From NCBI GenBank assembly GCA_963824935.1, contig CAWGRF010000019.1, forward strand, positions 1-64,000: DNA of 64,000 bases. Reading direction: 5' to 3'. Positions within the stretch are counted from its first letter, which is position 1; every line of letters begins with the position of its first letter. Of this stretch, positions 18,115 to 26,415 are shown in pieces. A program made the position numbers and the translations under genes. The DNA comes from JACCZX01 sp963824935. Its GTDB lineage: Bacteria > Pseudomonadota > Gammaproteobacteria > Burkholderiales > Burkholderiaceae_F. The notes under the pieces are model-generated. The model did not search any database, had not been told where the DNA came from, and worked only from the letters and a program-made list of their open reading frames with translations.

Positions 18115-18233
18115 CGCGCAAATTGTACCGGCGCTTATCTGATGGGCCTTGCAAATACTCGACAAATCAAGACGATGCGTCGCTCAACCGTATACTCCGA
18201 CGTTTCTTTGCGCCGCATCAACCGCGTTTTTCG

Positions 18234-19184
18234 ATGAAAGTATTTCGTGGCACTCCGCGCTTGCCCGATCGCGTGCCTACTGCGTTGACGATCGGCAACT
18301 TTGATGGCGTTCATCGCGGACATCAGGCGCTGCTGGCGCGCCTGGTGGCTACTGCACGCGCGCGCGAACTGACGTCGGCTGTAATGACGTTCGAGCCGCA
18401 CCCGCGCGAGTTTTTCGCGCCGGAGCGCGCGCCGGCGCGCGTTTCGAATCTGCGCGACAAGCTCATCGCGTTTGACCGCTGCGGCATCGAGCACGTGTTC
18501 GTCTATCACTTCACTCGTCGCTTCGCACTGCTTCCACCCGGCGCATTCATCGAGGATGTCTTGCTGGAGGGCTGCATGGCGCGCTGGCTGTTGGTCGGCA
18601 CCGACTTCCGCTTTGGCGCGCGGCGCGCTGGCGATGTGGCACTGCTGGCCGAATATGCGGCGCGCGGTGCGTTTGAGTTCGAAGTGATGCCTACGATTGA
18701 TGACGCTGGCGAGCGAATCTCGAGCACGTCAGTGCGCGAGGCGCTGGCCTCTGGCGACCTGACGCGGGCCTCAGCGCTGCAGGGGCGCGCCTACTCGATT
18801 AGTGGGCGGGTTCTGCACGGCCGCAAGCTCGGCAAGTCGCTTGGTTTTCCAACTCTGAATCTGAAGATCGAGCATGCGCGCCCGGCGTTGCGCGGAATTT
18901 TTGCGGTCCGCGTGCACTGTCTGGCCGAACAGCCAGTCGCAGGCGTCGCCAGCATCGGGTTGCGACCGACGGTCGAGAATGCCGGACGCTGGTTGCTCGA
19001 AGTCCATCTGTTCGATTTTGCAGACGCGGTTTACGGCAAGCTCGTGACCGTGGAGTTCGTCAAGAAACTGCGCGACGAGCAAAAGTACGAGACACTTGGC
19101 GCGCTATCTGCCGCGATCGGCGATGACGCCGCCCGGGCGCGCTCAATATTGAACGGTGCGTTGAATGGCGCGGTCGCGTCCTGA
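18234..19184 (+). CDS. ribF: Bifunctional riboflavin kinase / FAD synthetase RibF
   Basis: Makes FMN from riboflavin and FAD from FMN. 316 residues from ATG 18234 (MKVFRGTPRL). The N-terminal nucleotidyl-transferase domain shows TIGNFDGVHRGHQALL and ISSTSVREAL; the C-terminal flavokinase domain shows GRKLGKSLGFPTLNL and the GVASIGLRPTVEN loop. First gene of the plus-strand run ribF-ileS-lspA-coaBC-(hyp)-dut, 10 bp before ileS, an order well kept in proteobacteria. Confidence 0.95.
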   Translation: MKVFRGTPRLPDRVPTALTIGNFDGVHRGHQALLARLVATARARELTSAVMTFEPHPREFFAPERAPARVSNLRDKLIAFDRCGIEHVFVYHFTRRFALLPPGAFIEDVLLEGCMARWLLVGTDFRFGARRAGDVALLAEYAARGAFEFEVMPTIDDAGERISSTSVREALASGDLTRASALQGRAYSISGRVLHGRKLGKSLGFPTLNLKIEHARPALRGIFAVRVHCLAEQPVAGVASIGLRPTVENAGRWLLEVHLFDFADAVYGKLVTVEFVKKLRDEQKYETLGALSAAIGDDAARARSILNGALNGAVAS

Positions 19185-19194
19185 CATACACGGT

Positions 19195-22033
19195 ATGCCC
19201 GACGAAAAAAGAAAACCTGCCCCCGATCCGGCGACGCGCAAATACCCGCTGAACCTGCTGGAGACGCCATTTCCCATGCGCGGAGATCTTGCGCGCCGAG
19301 AGCCGCAATGGATTCGCGAGTGGGACGAACAGGACGTATACGGCCAGATTCGCGCAGCGTCAGTCGGCCGGCCCAAGTGGATCCTGCACGACGGACCGCC
19401 GTATGCGAATAATCCGATCCACATGGGTCAGGCGCTAAACAAGATTCTGAAGGACATCGCCGTTAAGAGCCATCAACTGGCAGGCTTCGACGCGCAGTAC
19501 GTGCCGGGCTGGGACTGTCACGGCATGCCGATCGAAATCGAGATCGAAAAAAAGTATGGCCGTGGCTTGTCGACGCGCGAAGTGCAATCGCGGTCACGCG
19601 CGCACGCCGCCGAGCAACTCGAGCGGCAGAAGAAAGACTTCAAGCGGCTCGGCGTACTCGGTCAGTGGGACAAGCCGTACATGACGATGGACTTTCGCAC
19701 CGAAGCGAACGAGCTGCGCGTGTTGGCCAGGATCATGGCCAAAGGTTATGTGTATCGCGGACTCAAGCCGGTCAACTGGTGCTTCGATTGCGGCTCGGCA
19801 CTGGCTGAAGCGGAAGTCGAGTATCAGGACCGAGTCGATCTATCGGTCGATGTCGCGTTTCCGTTGCGCGATGACGAGCGGGCAAAGCTCGCCGCGCGCG
19901 TTCGGCCTATCGAAGTTGCCCGACAAGCCGGTCTATGCAGCGATTTGGACCACCACGCCCTGGACGATTCCATCCAACCAGGCGCTCAACGTTCATCCCG
20001 ATCACAGCTACGACTTGATCGATACCGACCGCGGTCTGCTGCTGCTCGCCACCGAACGAAAAGAAGCATCCTTGACTGCGTATCAGCTCACCGGTACTAC
20101 GTTGGCGCAGACGACTGGTAACAAGCTCGAGTTGATTCGCTTTCGCCATCCGTTCTATGACCGTGATTCACCGGTCTACCTCGGCGAGTACGTGGCGCTG
20201 GATACCGGCACCGGCATCGTGCATTCATCGCCTGCGTACGGTGTCGATGACTTTGTCTCGTGCAAAGCGCACGGGATGCGCGATGACGATATTCTGAATC
20301 CGGTGCAAGCCGACGGCGTGTTTGCGCCGACGCTGCCGCTTGTTCGGCGGCATGACGATCTGGAATGCGAATCCGAAGATAGTCGACGAAATTCGCAGCC
20401 GCGGTCATCTGCTGCACGTCGAGAAAGTTACGCACAGCTACATGCACTGCTGGCGGCATCGCACGCCGATCATCTATCGGGCGACGTCACAGTGGTTTGT
20501 CGGAATGGACGTCAAGCCCAACGATGGAGACGCGACGTTGCGCGAGCAGGCGCTGGCCGGCATCGAAGCGACACAGTTTTTTCCCGGCATGGGGCAAGGC
20601 GCGCCTACATGGAATGATCGCCAACCGTCCGGATTGGACCTTGTCGCGCCAGCGCCAGTGGGGCGTGCCGATGGCTTTTTTTGTTCACAAGCAAACCGGC
20701 GAGCTGCATCCGCGCACGCTCGAGTTGCTGGAAAAGGTTGCGCAAAGAATCGAACGAGGCGGCATCGAAGCGTGGCAAGACCTTGATCCGCGCGAGCTGC
20801 TCGGCAACGATGCCGAGCATTACGTGAAGAATCGCGACACGCTCGACGTATGGTTCGACTCGGGCAGCACGCACGAAACGGTGCTGCGCGGCTCGCACGC
20901 CGCCGAGTCGCACTTCCCGGCCGAGTTGTATCTGGAAGGCTCGGACCAGCATCGCGGCTGGTTTCACTCGTCGCTGCTGACCTCGTGCATGCTAAATGGC
21001 GTGCCGCCGTACAAGGCGCTGTTGACGCACGGCTTCATCGTCGATGCAACACGGCCGCAAGATGAGCAAGTCGCTCGGCAACGTGATCGCACCGCAGAAG
21101 GTGGCCGATACGCTGGGAGCGGAGATCTGGCGGCTGTGGGTCGCGAGCACTGACTACTCGGGCGAGCTGTCGCTATCGGACGAAATTCTGAAGCGCGTCG
21201 TCGAAAGCTATCGCCGGCTGCGCAATACGCTTCGCTTTCTTCTCGCCAACGTCAGCGATTTCGATCCAAGCCGTATGCTGCCCGTCGCCGACTGGCTCGA
21301 GATCGACCGGTATGCACTGGCGATGATGCGCGAGGTCAATGCGCGCACGCAGGCTGATTACCAGCGCTACGAGTACCACACGATTGTCGCTCGGCTGCAG
21401 ACATTCGCATCGGAAGATCTAGGCGCGTTCTATCTGGATATCCTGAAGGATCGGCTGTACACGACACAGCCGAATTCGAAAGAACGGCGCTCGGCGCAGT
21501 GCGCGCTGTACGTGATCACCGACGCATTGCTCAAACTGATGGCGCCAATACTGTCGTTCACTGCCGAAGAAGCGTGGAAGGTATTGAAGGCGAAAAGCGG
21601 CGGCACCATTTTCACCGAGACGTTTGCCGAGTTGCCTGCCGGAGCTGACGAACCATCTTTGGTCGAAAAATGGGTTCGGCTCCGTGCGATTCGCGCCGAT
21701 GTTCAGAAAAAGCTCGAAGAGCTCCGGGAGCGCGGCGAGATCGGATCATCGTTACAGGCCGACGTCGAAATTCGCGCGACGACCGACGATGCCAGATTGC
21801 TTCAATCGCTCGAAAACGACCTGCGCTTCGTGCTGATCACCTCGGCTGCGCGAGTGACTCAGGTTGACGATCCTTCGGCAGAGGACATCATCGTTAAACC
21901 TTCGGCAAACGTTAAGTGCGAGCGCTGCTGGCACTGGCGGGCAGATGTTGGCTGCGATGCAGATCATCCGACGATCTGCGGACGGTGCGTCAGCAATCTG
22001 TTCGGCGCCGGCGAGCCGCGGGCGTTTGCCTGA
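19195..22033 (+). CDS. ileS: Isoleucyl-tRNA synthetase IleS, four frameshifts
   Basis: Class I synthetase charging tRNA-Ile. Starts at ATG 19195 (MPDEKRKPAPDP) and ends TGA 22031-22033. The HIGH-type motif is PYANNPIHMG near residue 62, the CP1 editing domain carries WTTTPWTIPSNQALN, the KMSKS loop is GRKMSKSLGN, and the C-terminal zinc finger is CERCWHW...CGRCVSN. The protein is complete only when four single extra bases are removed: near 19893-19900 (GC run), 20340-20341 (T), in the T6 run 20577-20582, and near 21048-21050 (A). The first three quarters therefore reads through all three frames. Conservation of every motif across the breaks shows the gene itself is intact. Member of the ribF-ileS-lspA-coaBC operon. 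Confidence 0.95.
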
Positions 22034-22533
22034 TGTCTTTCGTAAAGCAGCCCACGTGGTGGCAGCGCATGTTGCCGTGGCTGGGGCTCGCGATTGGCAT
22101 CATTCTGATCGATCAGCTGACCAAGACCACCGTCGAACAACGGTTTGAGTTCGGCGATGTAGCGCCGGTCACGGGCTTTTTCAACCTCGTACTCACCTAT
22201 AACAAGGGTGCGGCATTTTCCTTTTTGGCGTCCGCCTCGGGTTGGCAGGGAGGATTCTTGACCGCCGTGGCCATCGTTGCCTCGATTTTCATTCTGTATC
22301 TGCTGGCGCGGCACGGCCATCAGCGCTTGTTCTCATTGGCGCTAGCGATGATTCTCGGTGGTGCGATCGGCAACCTGATCGATCGTATCGCTTACGGCCA
22401 CGTGATCGACTTTCTCGATTTTCATTGGGGCGGCTGGCATTGGCCTGCATTCAATCTGGCCGACAGCGCGATCGTCGGCGGCGCTGCGTTGTTGATCGTC
22501 GACGAGCTGCGCCGGGTGCGTAAGGCGAAATGA
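22033..22533 (+). CDS. lspA: Lipoprotein signal peptidase LspA
   Basis: Inner-membrane aspartyl protease (signal peptidase II) that cuts prolipoproteins before the lipidated Cys. 166 residues with four transmembrane segments. Catalytic aspartates are in GGAIGNLIDRI and FNLADSAI; the NKGAAFSFL motif is also present. It starts in the TGATG overlap with the ileS stop and ends in an ATGA overlap with coaBC, so translation is coupled. Confidence 0.96.
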   Translation: MSFVKQPTWWQRMLPWLGLAIGIILIDQLTKTTVEQRFEFGDVAPVTGFFNLVLTYNKGAAFSFLASASGWQGGFLTAVAIVASIFILYLLARHGHQRLFSLALAMILGGAIGNLIDRIAYGHVIDFLDFHWGGWHWPAFNLADSAIVGGAALLIVDELRRVRKAK

Positions 22534-23729
22534 CGACGCAGCTTGCCGGCAAACACCTGATCGTCGGCATGACCGGAGGCATCGCGGCGTACAAGGTGTG
22601 CGAGCTGGTACGACGGCTCCAGGATCAAGGCGCCAGCGTGCAGGTCGTGATGACAGCGGCTGCGCAACAGTTCGTCACGACAACGACGATGCAGGCGCTA
22701 AGCGGCCGCGTGGTCGAGACCGATCAATGGAAAAGCACGACGGCCAACGCGATGCCGCACATCGAGTTGTCGCGAGATGCCGATGCGATCATCGTTGCGC
22801 CGGCGACTGCGCATTTCCTGGCGCAAGTAGCGCACGGACTCGCCGATGACCTGTTGTCCACACTGGCGCTGGCGCGCGATCGCGTTCGCACACCGCTGCT
22901 GGTCGCCCCGGCAATGAATGTCGAGATGTGGGTCAATCCGACGACGCAGCGAAACGTCGCACAGTTGCGGTCAGATGGCATCGTGATCCTTGGACCGACC
23001 AGTGGCGCCCAGGCGTGCGGCGAAACCGGATTTGGTCGCATGCTCGAAGCGCACGAGCTGCTGGACGACATCATTTCGTTCTTTCAGCCGAAGCTGCTCG
23101 CAGGCAGGAAGGCACTCGTCACGGCAGGACCCACCTTCGAACCGATCGATCCCGTGCGCGGGATTACGAATTTGTCGTCGGGCAAAACCGGCTTTGCGAT
23201 CGCACGCGCTGCGCGTGATGCCGGTGCGCAGGTAGTCCTGGTTGCGGGGCCGACCGCGCTGGCAACACCACGCGGAGTTGAGCGCATCGACGTGACCACC
23301 GCCCGCGAAATGATGAAGGCGGTGATGAATCATCTTCCGGCCGATATCTTTGTCTCGGTGGCCGCCGTCGCGGACTGGCACGTCAACAACCAGAGCACCA
23401 GCAAGATCAAGAAGAACGCCTCCGCCACACCGCCGACGCTGCACTTCGCGCCGAATCCCGACATTCTCGCGGCCGTCGCCAGCTCGCCAGCGCCACCGTA
23501 CTGCGTCGGCTTCGCCGCCGAAAGTGACGACGTGATCGAAAACGCACGCCGCAAACTCATTGGCAAGAAAGTGCCGTTGATGGTGGCCAATCGCGCGCAG
23601 GACGCCTTTGGTGCAGACATTAGCGAGCTGTCGTTGATCGACGCGAATGGCGTCATGACGTTGCCGCGCGACGACAAACTGGCGCAGGCGAGACGACTCA
23701 TCAATGAAATCGCGGCGAGGCTAGGATGA
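22530..23729 (+). CDS. coaBC: Bifunctional phosphopantothenoylcysteine decarboxylase / synthetase CoaBC
   Basis: Two steps of coenzyme A synthesis: CTP-dependent ligation of Cys to 4'-phosphopantothenate, then FMN-dependent decarboxylation. 399 residues. The CoaC half has GMTGGIAAYK, the catalytic His in MPHIEL, PAMNVEMW and the Cys lid ACGETGFGRM. The CoaB half has TAGPTFEPIDPVRGITN, the SSGKTGFAIA helix and the lysine motif KIKK. Start and stop overlap lspA and the next gene by ATGA. Confidence 0.95.
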   Translation: MTTQLAGKHLIVGMTGGIAAYKVCELVRRLQDQGASVQVVMTAAAQQFVTTTTMQALSGRVVETDQWKSTTANAMPHIELSRDADAIIVAPATAHFLAQVAHGLADDLLSTLALARDRVRTPLLVAPAMNVEMWVNPTTQRNVAQLRSDGIVILGPTSGAQACGETGFGRMLEAHELLDDIISFFQPKLLAGRKALVTAGPTFEPIDPVRGITNLSSGKTGFAIARAARDAGAQVVLVAGPTALATPRGVERIDVTTAREMMKAVMNHLPADIFVSVAAVADWHVNNQSTSKIKKNASATPPTLHFAPNPDILAAVASSPAPPYCVGFAAESDDVIENARRKLIGKKVPLMVANRAQDAFGADISELSLIDANGVMTLPRDDKLAQARRLINEIAARLG

Positions 23730-24193
23730 TCGACACACAAGAGCCGAAAGACGGCGACTTCATCGCCTACATTGAACAACTGCAAAAGGAATCGGCCGCT
23801 CGACTGCTCGGCAGCACTCATCATTTGGTTACGCAGCTGGACAAGCCGGGTGCGGCGGGAGCGAGCAAAGCCGACCACTTCTTTGCCGGTCGCAAGCCGG
23901 CTGATCTGCGCAGTGCGGCGCAGTTACGGACCACGCTCGCGCAGATTGCCGCGGTACCTTCGCTGGTGGGCTTGTTCGCTTCCGCGTTGCCGATCTTGAT
24001 CGGCGTGCTGTTCACGCTCTACTGGTTGGTCGCATCCGCGAGCTTCTGGCCGCTTTTCGTCGGCTTCGCGTTGATTGTTTGGGGAGTGCGCCTGTTCGAG
24101 CGAGCGCGGCGACGTATCTCGCATCAACCGAGCCAACAAACCGAGGCCCTGATTTCGAAAGTCTTCACGGCACCATCAGTCAAAGCAAAGTAA
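23726..24193 (+). CDS. Conserved hypothetical membrane protein
   Basis: 155 residues. The N-terminal ~85 residues are soluble and charged; two hydrophobic segments follow at about 90-110 and 113-130 with a short turn, then a basic tail. I do not recognise a named domain. It overlaps the coaBC stop by ATGA and its own stop overlaps the dut start (TAATG), so it is translated within the operon and is likely real. No catalytic motif is visible; a small inner-membrane protein with a cytoplasmic N-terminus is the most that can be said. Confidence 0.75.
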   Translation: MIDTQEPKDGDFIAYIEQLQKESAARLLGSTHHLVTQLDKPGAAGASKADHFFAGRKPADLRSAAQLRTTLAQIAAVPSLVGLFASALPILIGVLFTLYWLVASASFWPLFVGFALIVWGVRLFERARRRISHQPSQQTEALISKVFTAPSVKAK

Positions 24194-24636
24194 TGCGCGT
24201 CGATGTTCGCATCCTGGATGCTCGACTGCGCGATCAGTTGCCTGCGTACGCGACGCCGGGTGCCGCCGGACTAGACCTGCGCGCATGTGTCGATGCGCCG
24301 CTGTTGATCGAGCCGGCCACAACGCACCTGATAAAAACCGGACTTGCGATTCATATTGCAGATGCCGGCTATGCGGCAATGATTCTGCCCCGCTCAGGGC
24401 TTGGACATAAGCATGGCATCGTGCTTGGCAACCTGGTCGGGCTGATCGACTCGGATTATCAGGGTGAGCTCCTGGTGTCGACTTGGAACCGGGGCCGCGA
24501 GCCATTCACGTTGAATCCACTCGAGCGGCTTGCCCAGCTAGTGATAGTGCCCGTTGTGCAGGCGCGCTTTAACGTCGTGGATGATTTTCCGAGCTCAACG
24601 CGCGGCGCCGGAGGCTTCGGCAGCACCGGGCGGTGA
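24193..24636 (+). CDS. dut: dUTP diphosphatase Dut
   Basis: Trimeric dUTPase, which turns dUTP into dUMP and keeps uracil out of DNA. 147 residues from ATG 24193. The five family motifs are seen: AAGLDLRA, PRSGLGHKHGI, GLIDSDYQGEL with the catalytic Asp, ERLAQLVIVP, and the C-terminal RGAGGFGSTGR arm that closes on the active site. Last gene of the ribF-dut run; convergent with the sulfide dehydrogenase gene. Confidence 0.96.
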   Translation: MRVDVRILDARLRDQLPAYATPGAAGLDLRACVDAPLLIEPATTHLIKTGLAIHIADAGYAAMILPRSGLGHKHGIVLGNLVGLIDSDYQGELLVSTWNRGREPFTLNPLERLAQLVIVPVVQARFNVVDDFPSSTRGAGGFGSTGR

Positions 24637-24693
24637 TCGCGATCAGCGATCATGATCGGCGTGGCAGCGCAACGAGCAACGCCTCGCGTGCGT

Positions 24694-25980
24694 TCAAGCC
24701 AGCATATCCGCCCAAATCGTCGTCGCCCAACTCTGCGCATACGCGCCTTCGAGCGCCCACGATGCGCGATCTTGCGACGAGATACCGCCCGATCCGGCCA
24801 CCGGCTCCAGCATTTTCTTCTCCGGCACCCAGCGATGCACGCTATCGACGTGCACCGCATTGCGATCGTCGATAAAGCTGTAGCAGGTATTCGCCATCGT
24901 CGGCGGCACGACAGTGCGGCCATTGAGCAATTCGACAATCGCTGCAGCCGCGGCCTTGCCGTGCTGATTCGCCATATGGCCGGATTTCGGCATCGCTGGC
25001 GCTGATAAGGTCGCATCGCCGAGCACATGCACATTCGGCACCTTGATCGATTCCATCGACGTCCAATTGACTTCGCACCAGCGATCATTCGCGGTGATCA
25101 GTCCAGTGTCGCGCGCGATGTTCGCGGCGCGTTGCGGCGGGATGTAATTGACGACATCGCCGCGCACCTTGTCGCCGACTTCGGTGATCAGCGTGTTCGA
25201 CTTGAGGTCGATCTCGTTAACGGGTGCGCCGACCCGGTACTCGACAATGCCCTTGTAATCCTCGCCGAACACGCGCGAAAACAGCGGCTTCTTTGAAACG
25301 TAGTCCGGATTGGCATCGAGAACGATTAACTTGCTCTTCGGCTTCGACTGCTTCAAGTACCACGCGATCTGACACGCACGCTCATACGGCCCCGGCGGGC
25401 AACGGTACGGCGCCAGCGGAATGCTCATCACGACTACGCCGCCGTCCTTCATATCCGTCAGTTGCTTGCGCAGCGCCACCGTTTGTGGCCCCGCTCTCCA
25501 CGCGTGCAGCACCGTTGCTTCGCCCGCTGCGGACCATCCCTGCAGCCGGTCGTACATGAACTCGACACCCGGCGATACGACGAGCCTGTCGTAAGGCAGC
25601 GTGGCACCGGAGGCAAGGCGCACCTGTTTTTTTGCTACATCGACTGCCGTCGCGGTATCGCGCACGCGCTTGACGCCGTGTTTGTCGAGTCCGGCGTAAC
25701 TCACGGTAATGTCGGCTAAGGTCTTGCTGCCGCCCAGTACCAAATTGGAAATCGGGCACGAAACGAACGCTTCACTCGGCTCGACCAGCGTTACCTCGAT
25801 AGCGCCATCGGACCACAAGCGCAGATACTTAGCGGCAGTGGCGCCGCCATAACCACCGCCGACGACGACCACCTTACCGAGGCTCTTTTGCCCCATCGTC
25901 GCGCACGCCGACAGGCTCGAGACGACGGCGCCTGCCGAAATGGCCTTCAATGCATCGCGCCGCGTAATTTGCATGTTCAT
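24694..25980 (-). CDS. fccB: Flavocytochrome c sulfide dehydrogenase flavoprotein subunit (FccB/SoxF type)
   Basis: Periplasmic FAD enzyme that oxidises sulfide to sulfur/polysulfide and passes electrons to a c-type cytochrome. 428 residues. The N-terminus carries a twin-arginine signal (ITRRDALK, hydrophobic stretch, LSACA). Rossmann motif VVVVGGGYGGATAAKYL at 37-53. Cys75 (AFVSCPISN) sits where FccB binds FAD covalently; Cys194 (YRCPPGPYE) and Cys366 (NTCYSF) match the redox-active disulfide pair. The FCSD C-terminal domain (YSFIDDRNAVHVDS) is present. The cytochrome gene lies 9 bp upstream, so the two form one unit. Twin-Arg/lipobox-like overlap at the signal is noted. Confidence 0.9.
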   Translation of the reverse strand: MNMQITRRDALKAISAGAVVSSLSACATMGQKSLGKVVVVGGGYGGATAAKYLRLWSDGAIEVTLVEPSEAFVSCPISNLVLGGSKTLADITVSYAGLDKHGVKRVRDTATAVDVAKKQVRLASGATLPYDRLVVSPGVEFMYDRLQGWSAAGEATVLHAWRAGPQTVALRKQLTDMKDGGVVVMSIPLAPYRCPPGPYERACQIAWYLKQSKPKSKLIVLDANPDYVSKKPLFSRVFGEDYKGIVEYRVGAPVNEIDLKSNTLITEVGDKVRGDVVNYIPPQRAANIARDTGLITANDRWCEVNWTSMESIKVPNVHVLGDATLSAPAMPKSGHMANQHGKAAAAAIVELLNGRTVVPPTMANTCYSFIDDRNAVHVDSVHRWVPEKKMLEPVAGSGGISSQDRASWALEGAYAQSWATTIWADMLA

Positions 25981-25989
25981 ATTGGTCTC

Positions 25990-26316
25990 CTAGCGCGCCG
26001 GCTTCTGCCGCGAAAAGAATTCGGCAATCAGCTCGACCTGCTGATCGGTATACCCCTTGGCCAGTTGATGCATGATCGTTGCCGGCCGTTTGCCGTCGCG
26101 AAACGCGCGCATCTGCTCGACGATGTAGGCCTTTTGTTGCCCGGCCAGGCTCGGCATCGCGCCTTGTGCAGTACCTAACGTGCCATGGCAGTTCGCGCAA
26201 TTCGATGCCAGCACGCCGCCGGCGCGCAGATCGGCGTCTGATATCTGTTGCGCGTACGCAGAACCGCCCAGCCACGGCAGTGCAAGCACGCACGCGATCA
26301 TCGTTCTTGTTTTCAT
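25990..26316 (-). CDS. Periplasmic c-type cytochrome, FccA partner
   Basis: 108 residues with a cleavable signal (MKTRTMIACVLALPWLGGSAYA). One haem site, CANCHG, and a distal Met in MHQLAKGYTDQQ fit a small class I cytochrome, like one half of cytochrome c4 or SoxE. FccA of well-known flavocytochromes often has two haems; this one has a single site. Being directly upstream of fccB on the same strand, it is the likely electron acceptor of the sulfide dehydrogenase. A terminator separates it from clpA upstream. Confidence 0.88.
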   Translation of the reverse strand: MKTRTMIACVLALPWLGGSAYAQQISDADLRAGGVLASNCANCHGTLGTAQGAMPSLAGQQKAYIVEQMRAFRDGKRPATIMHQLAKGYTDQQVELIAEFFSRQKPAR

Positions 26317-26334
26317 GGGTACCCCGCTGAAAGG

Positions 26335-26361
26335 AAAATGGCCCGCAAAGCGAGCCATTTT
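26335..26361 (-). terminator. Intrinsic terminator after clpA
   Basis: Stem AAAATGGC/GCCATTTT, with an inner CGC/GCG pair, between the clpA stop (26416) and the cytochrome start (26316). On the minus strand the 3' arm ends in TTTT. It separates the clpSA unit from the sulfide dehydrogenase pair. Confidence 0.7.
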
Positions 26362-26415
26362 GGGGACAATCCGAACGTGCCGTCAACCGACGGCTACGAC
26401 GACTTGGCGATCAGC

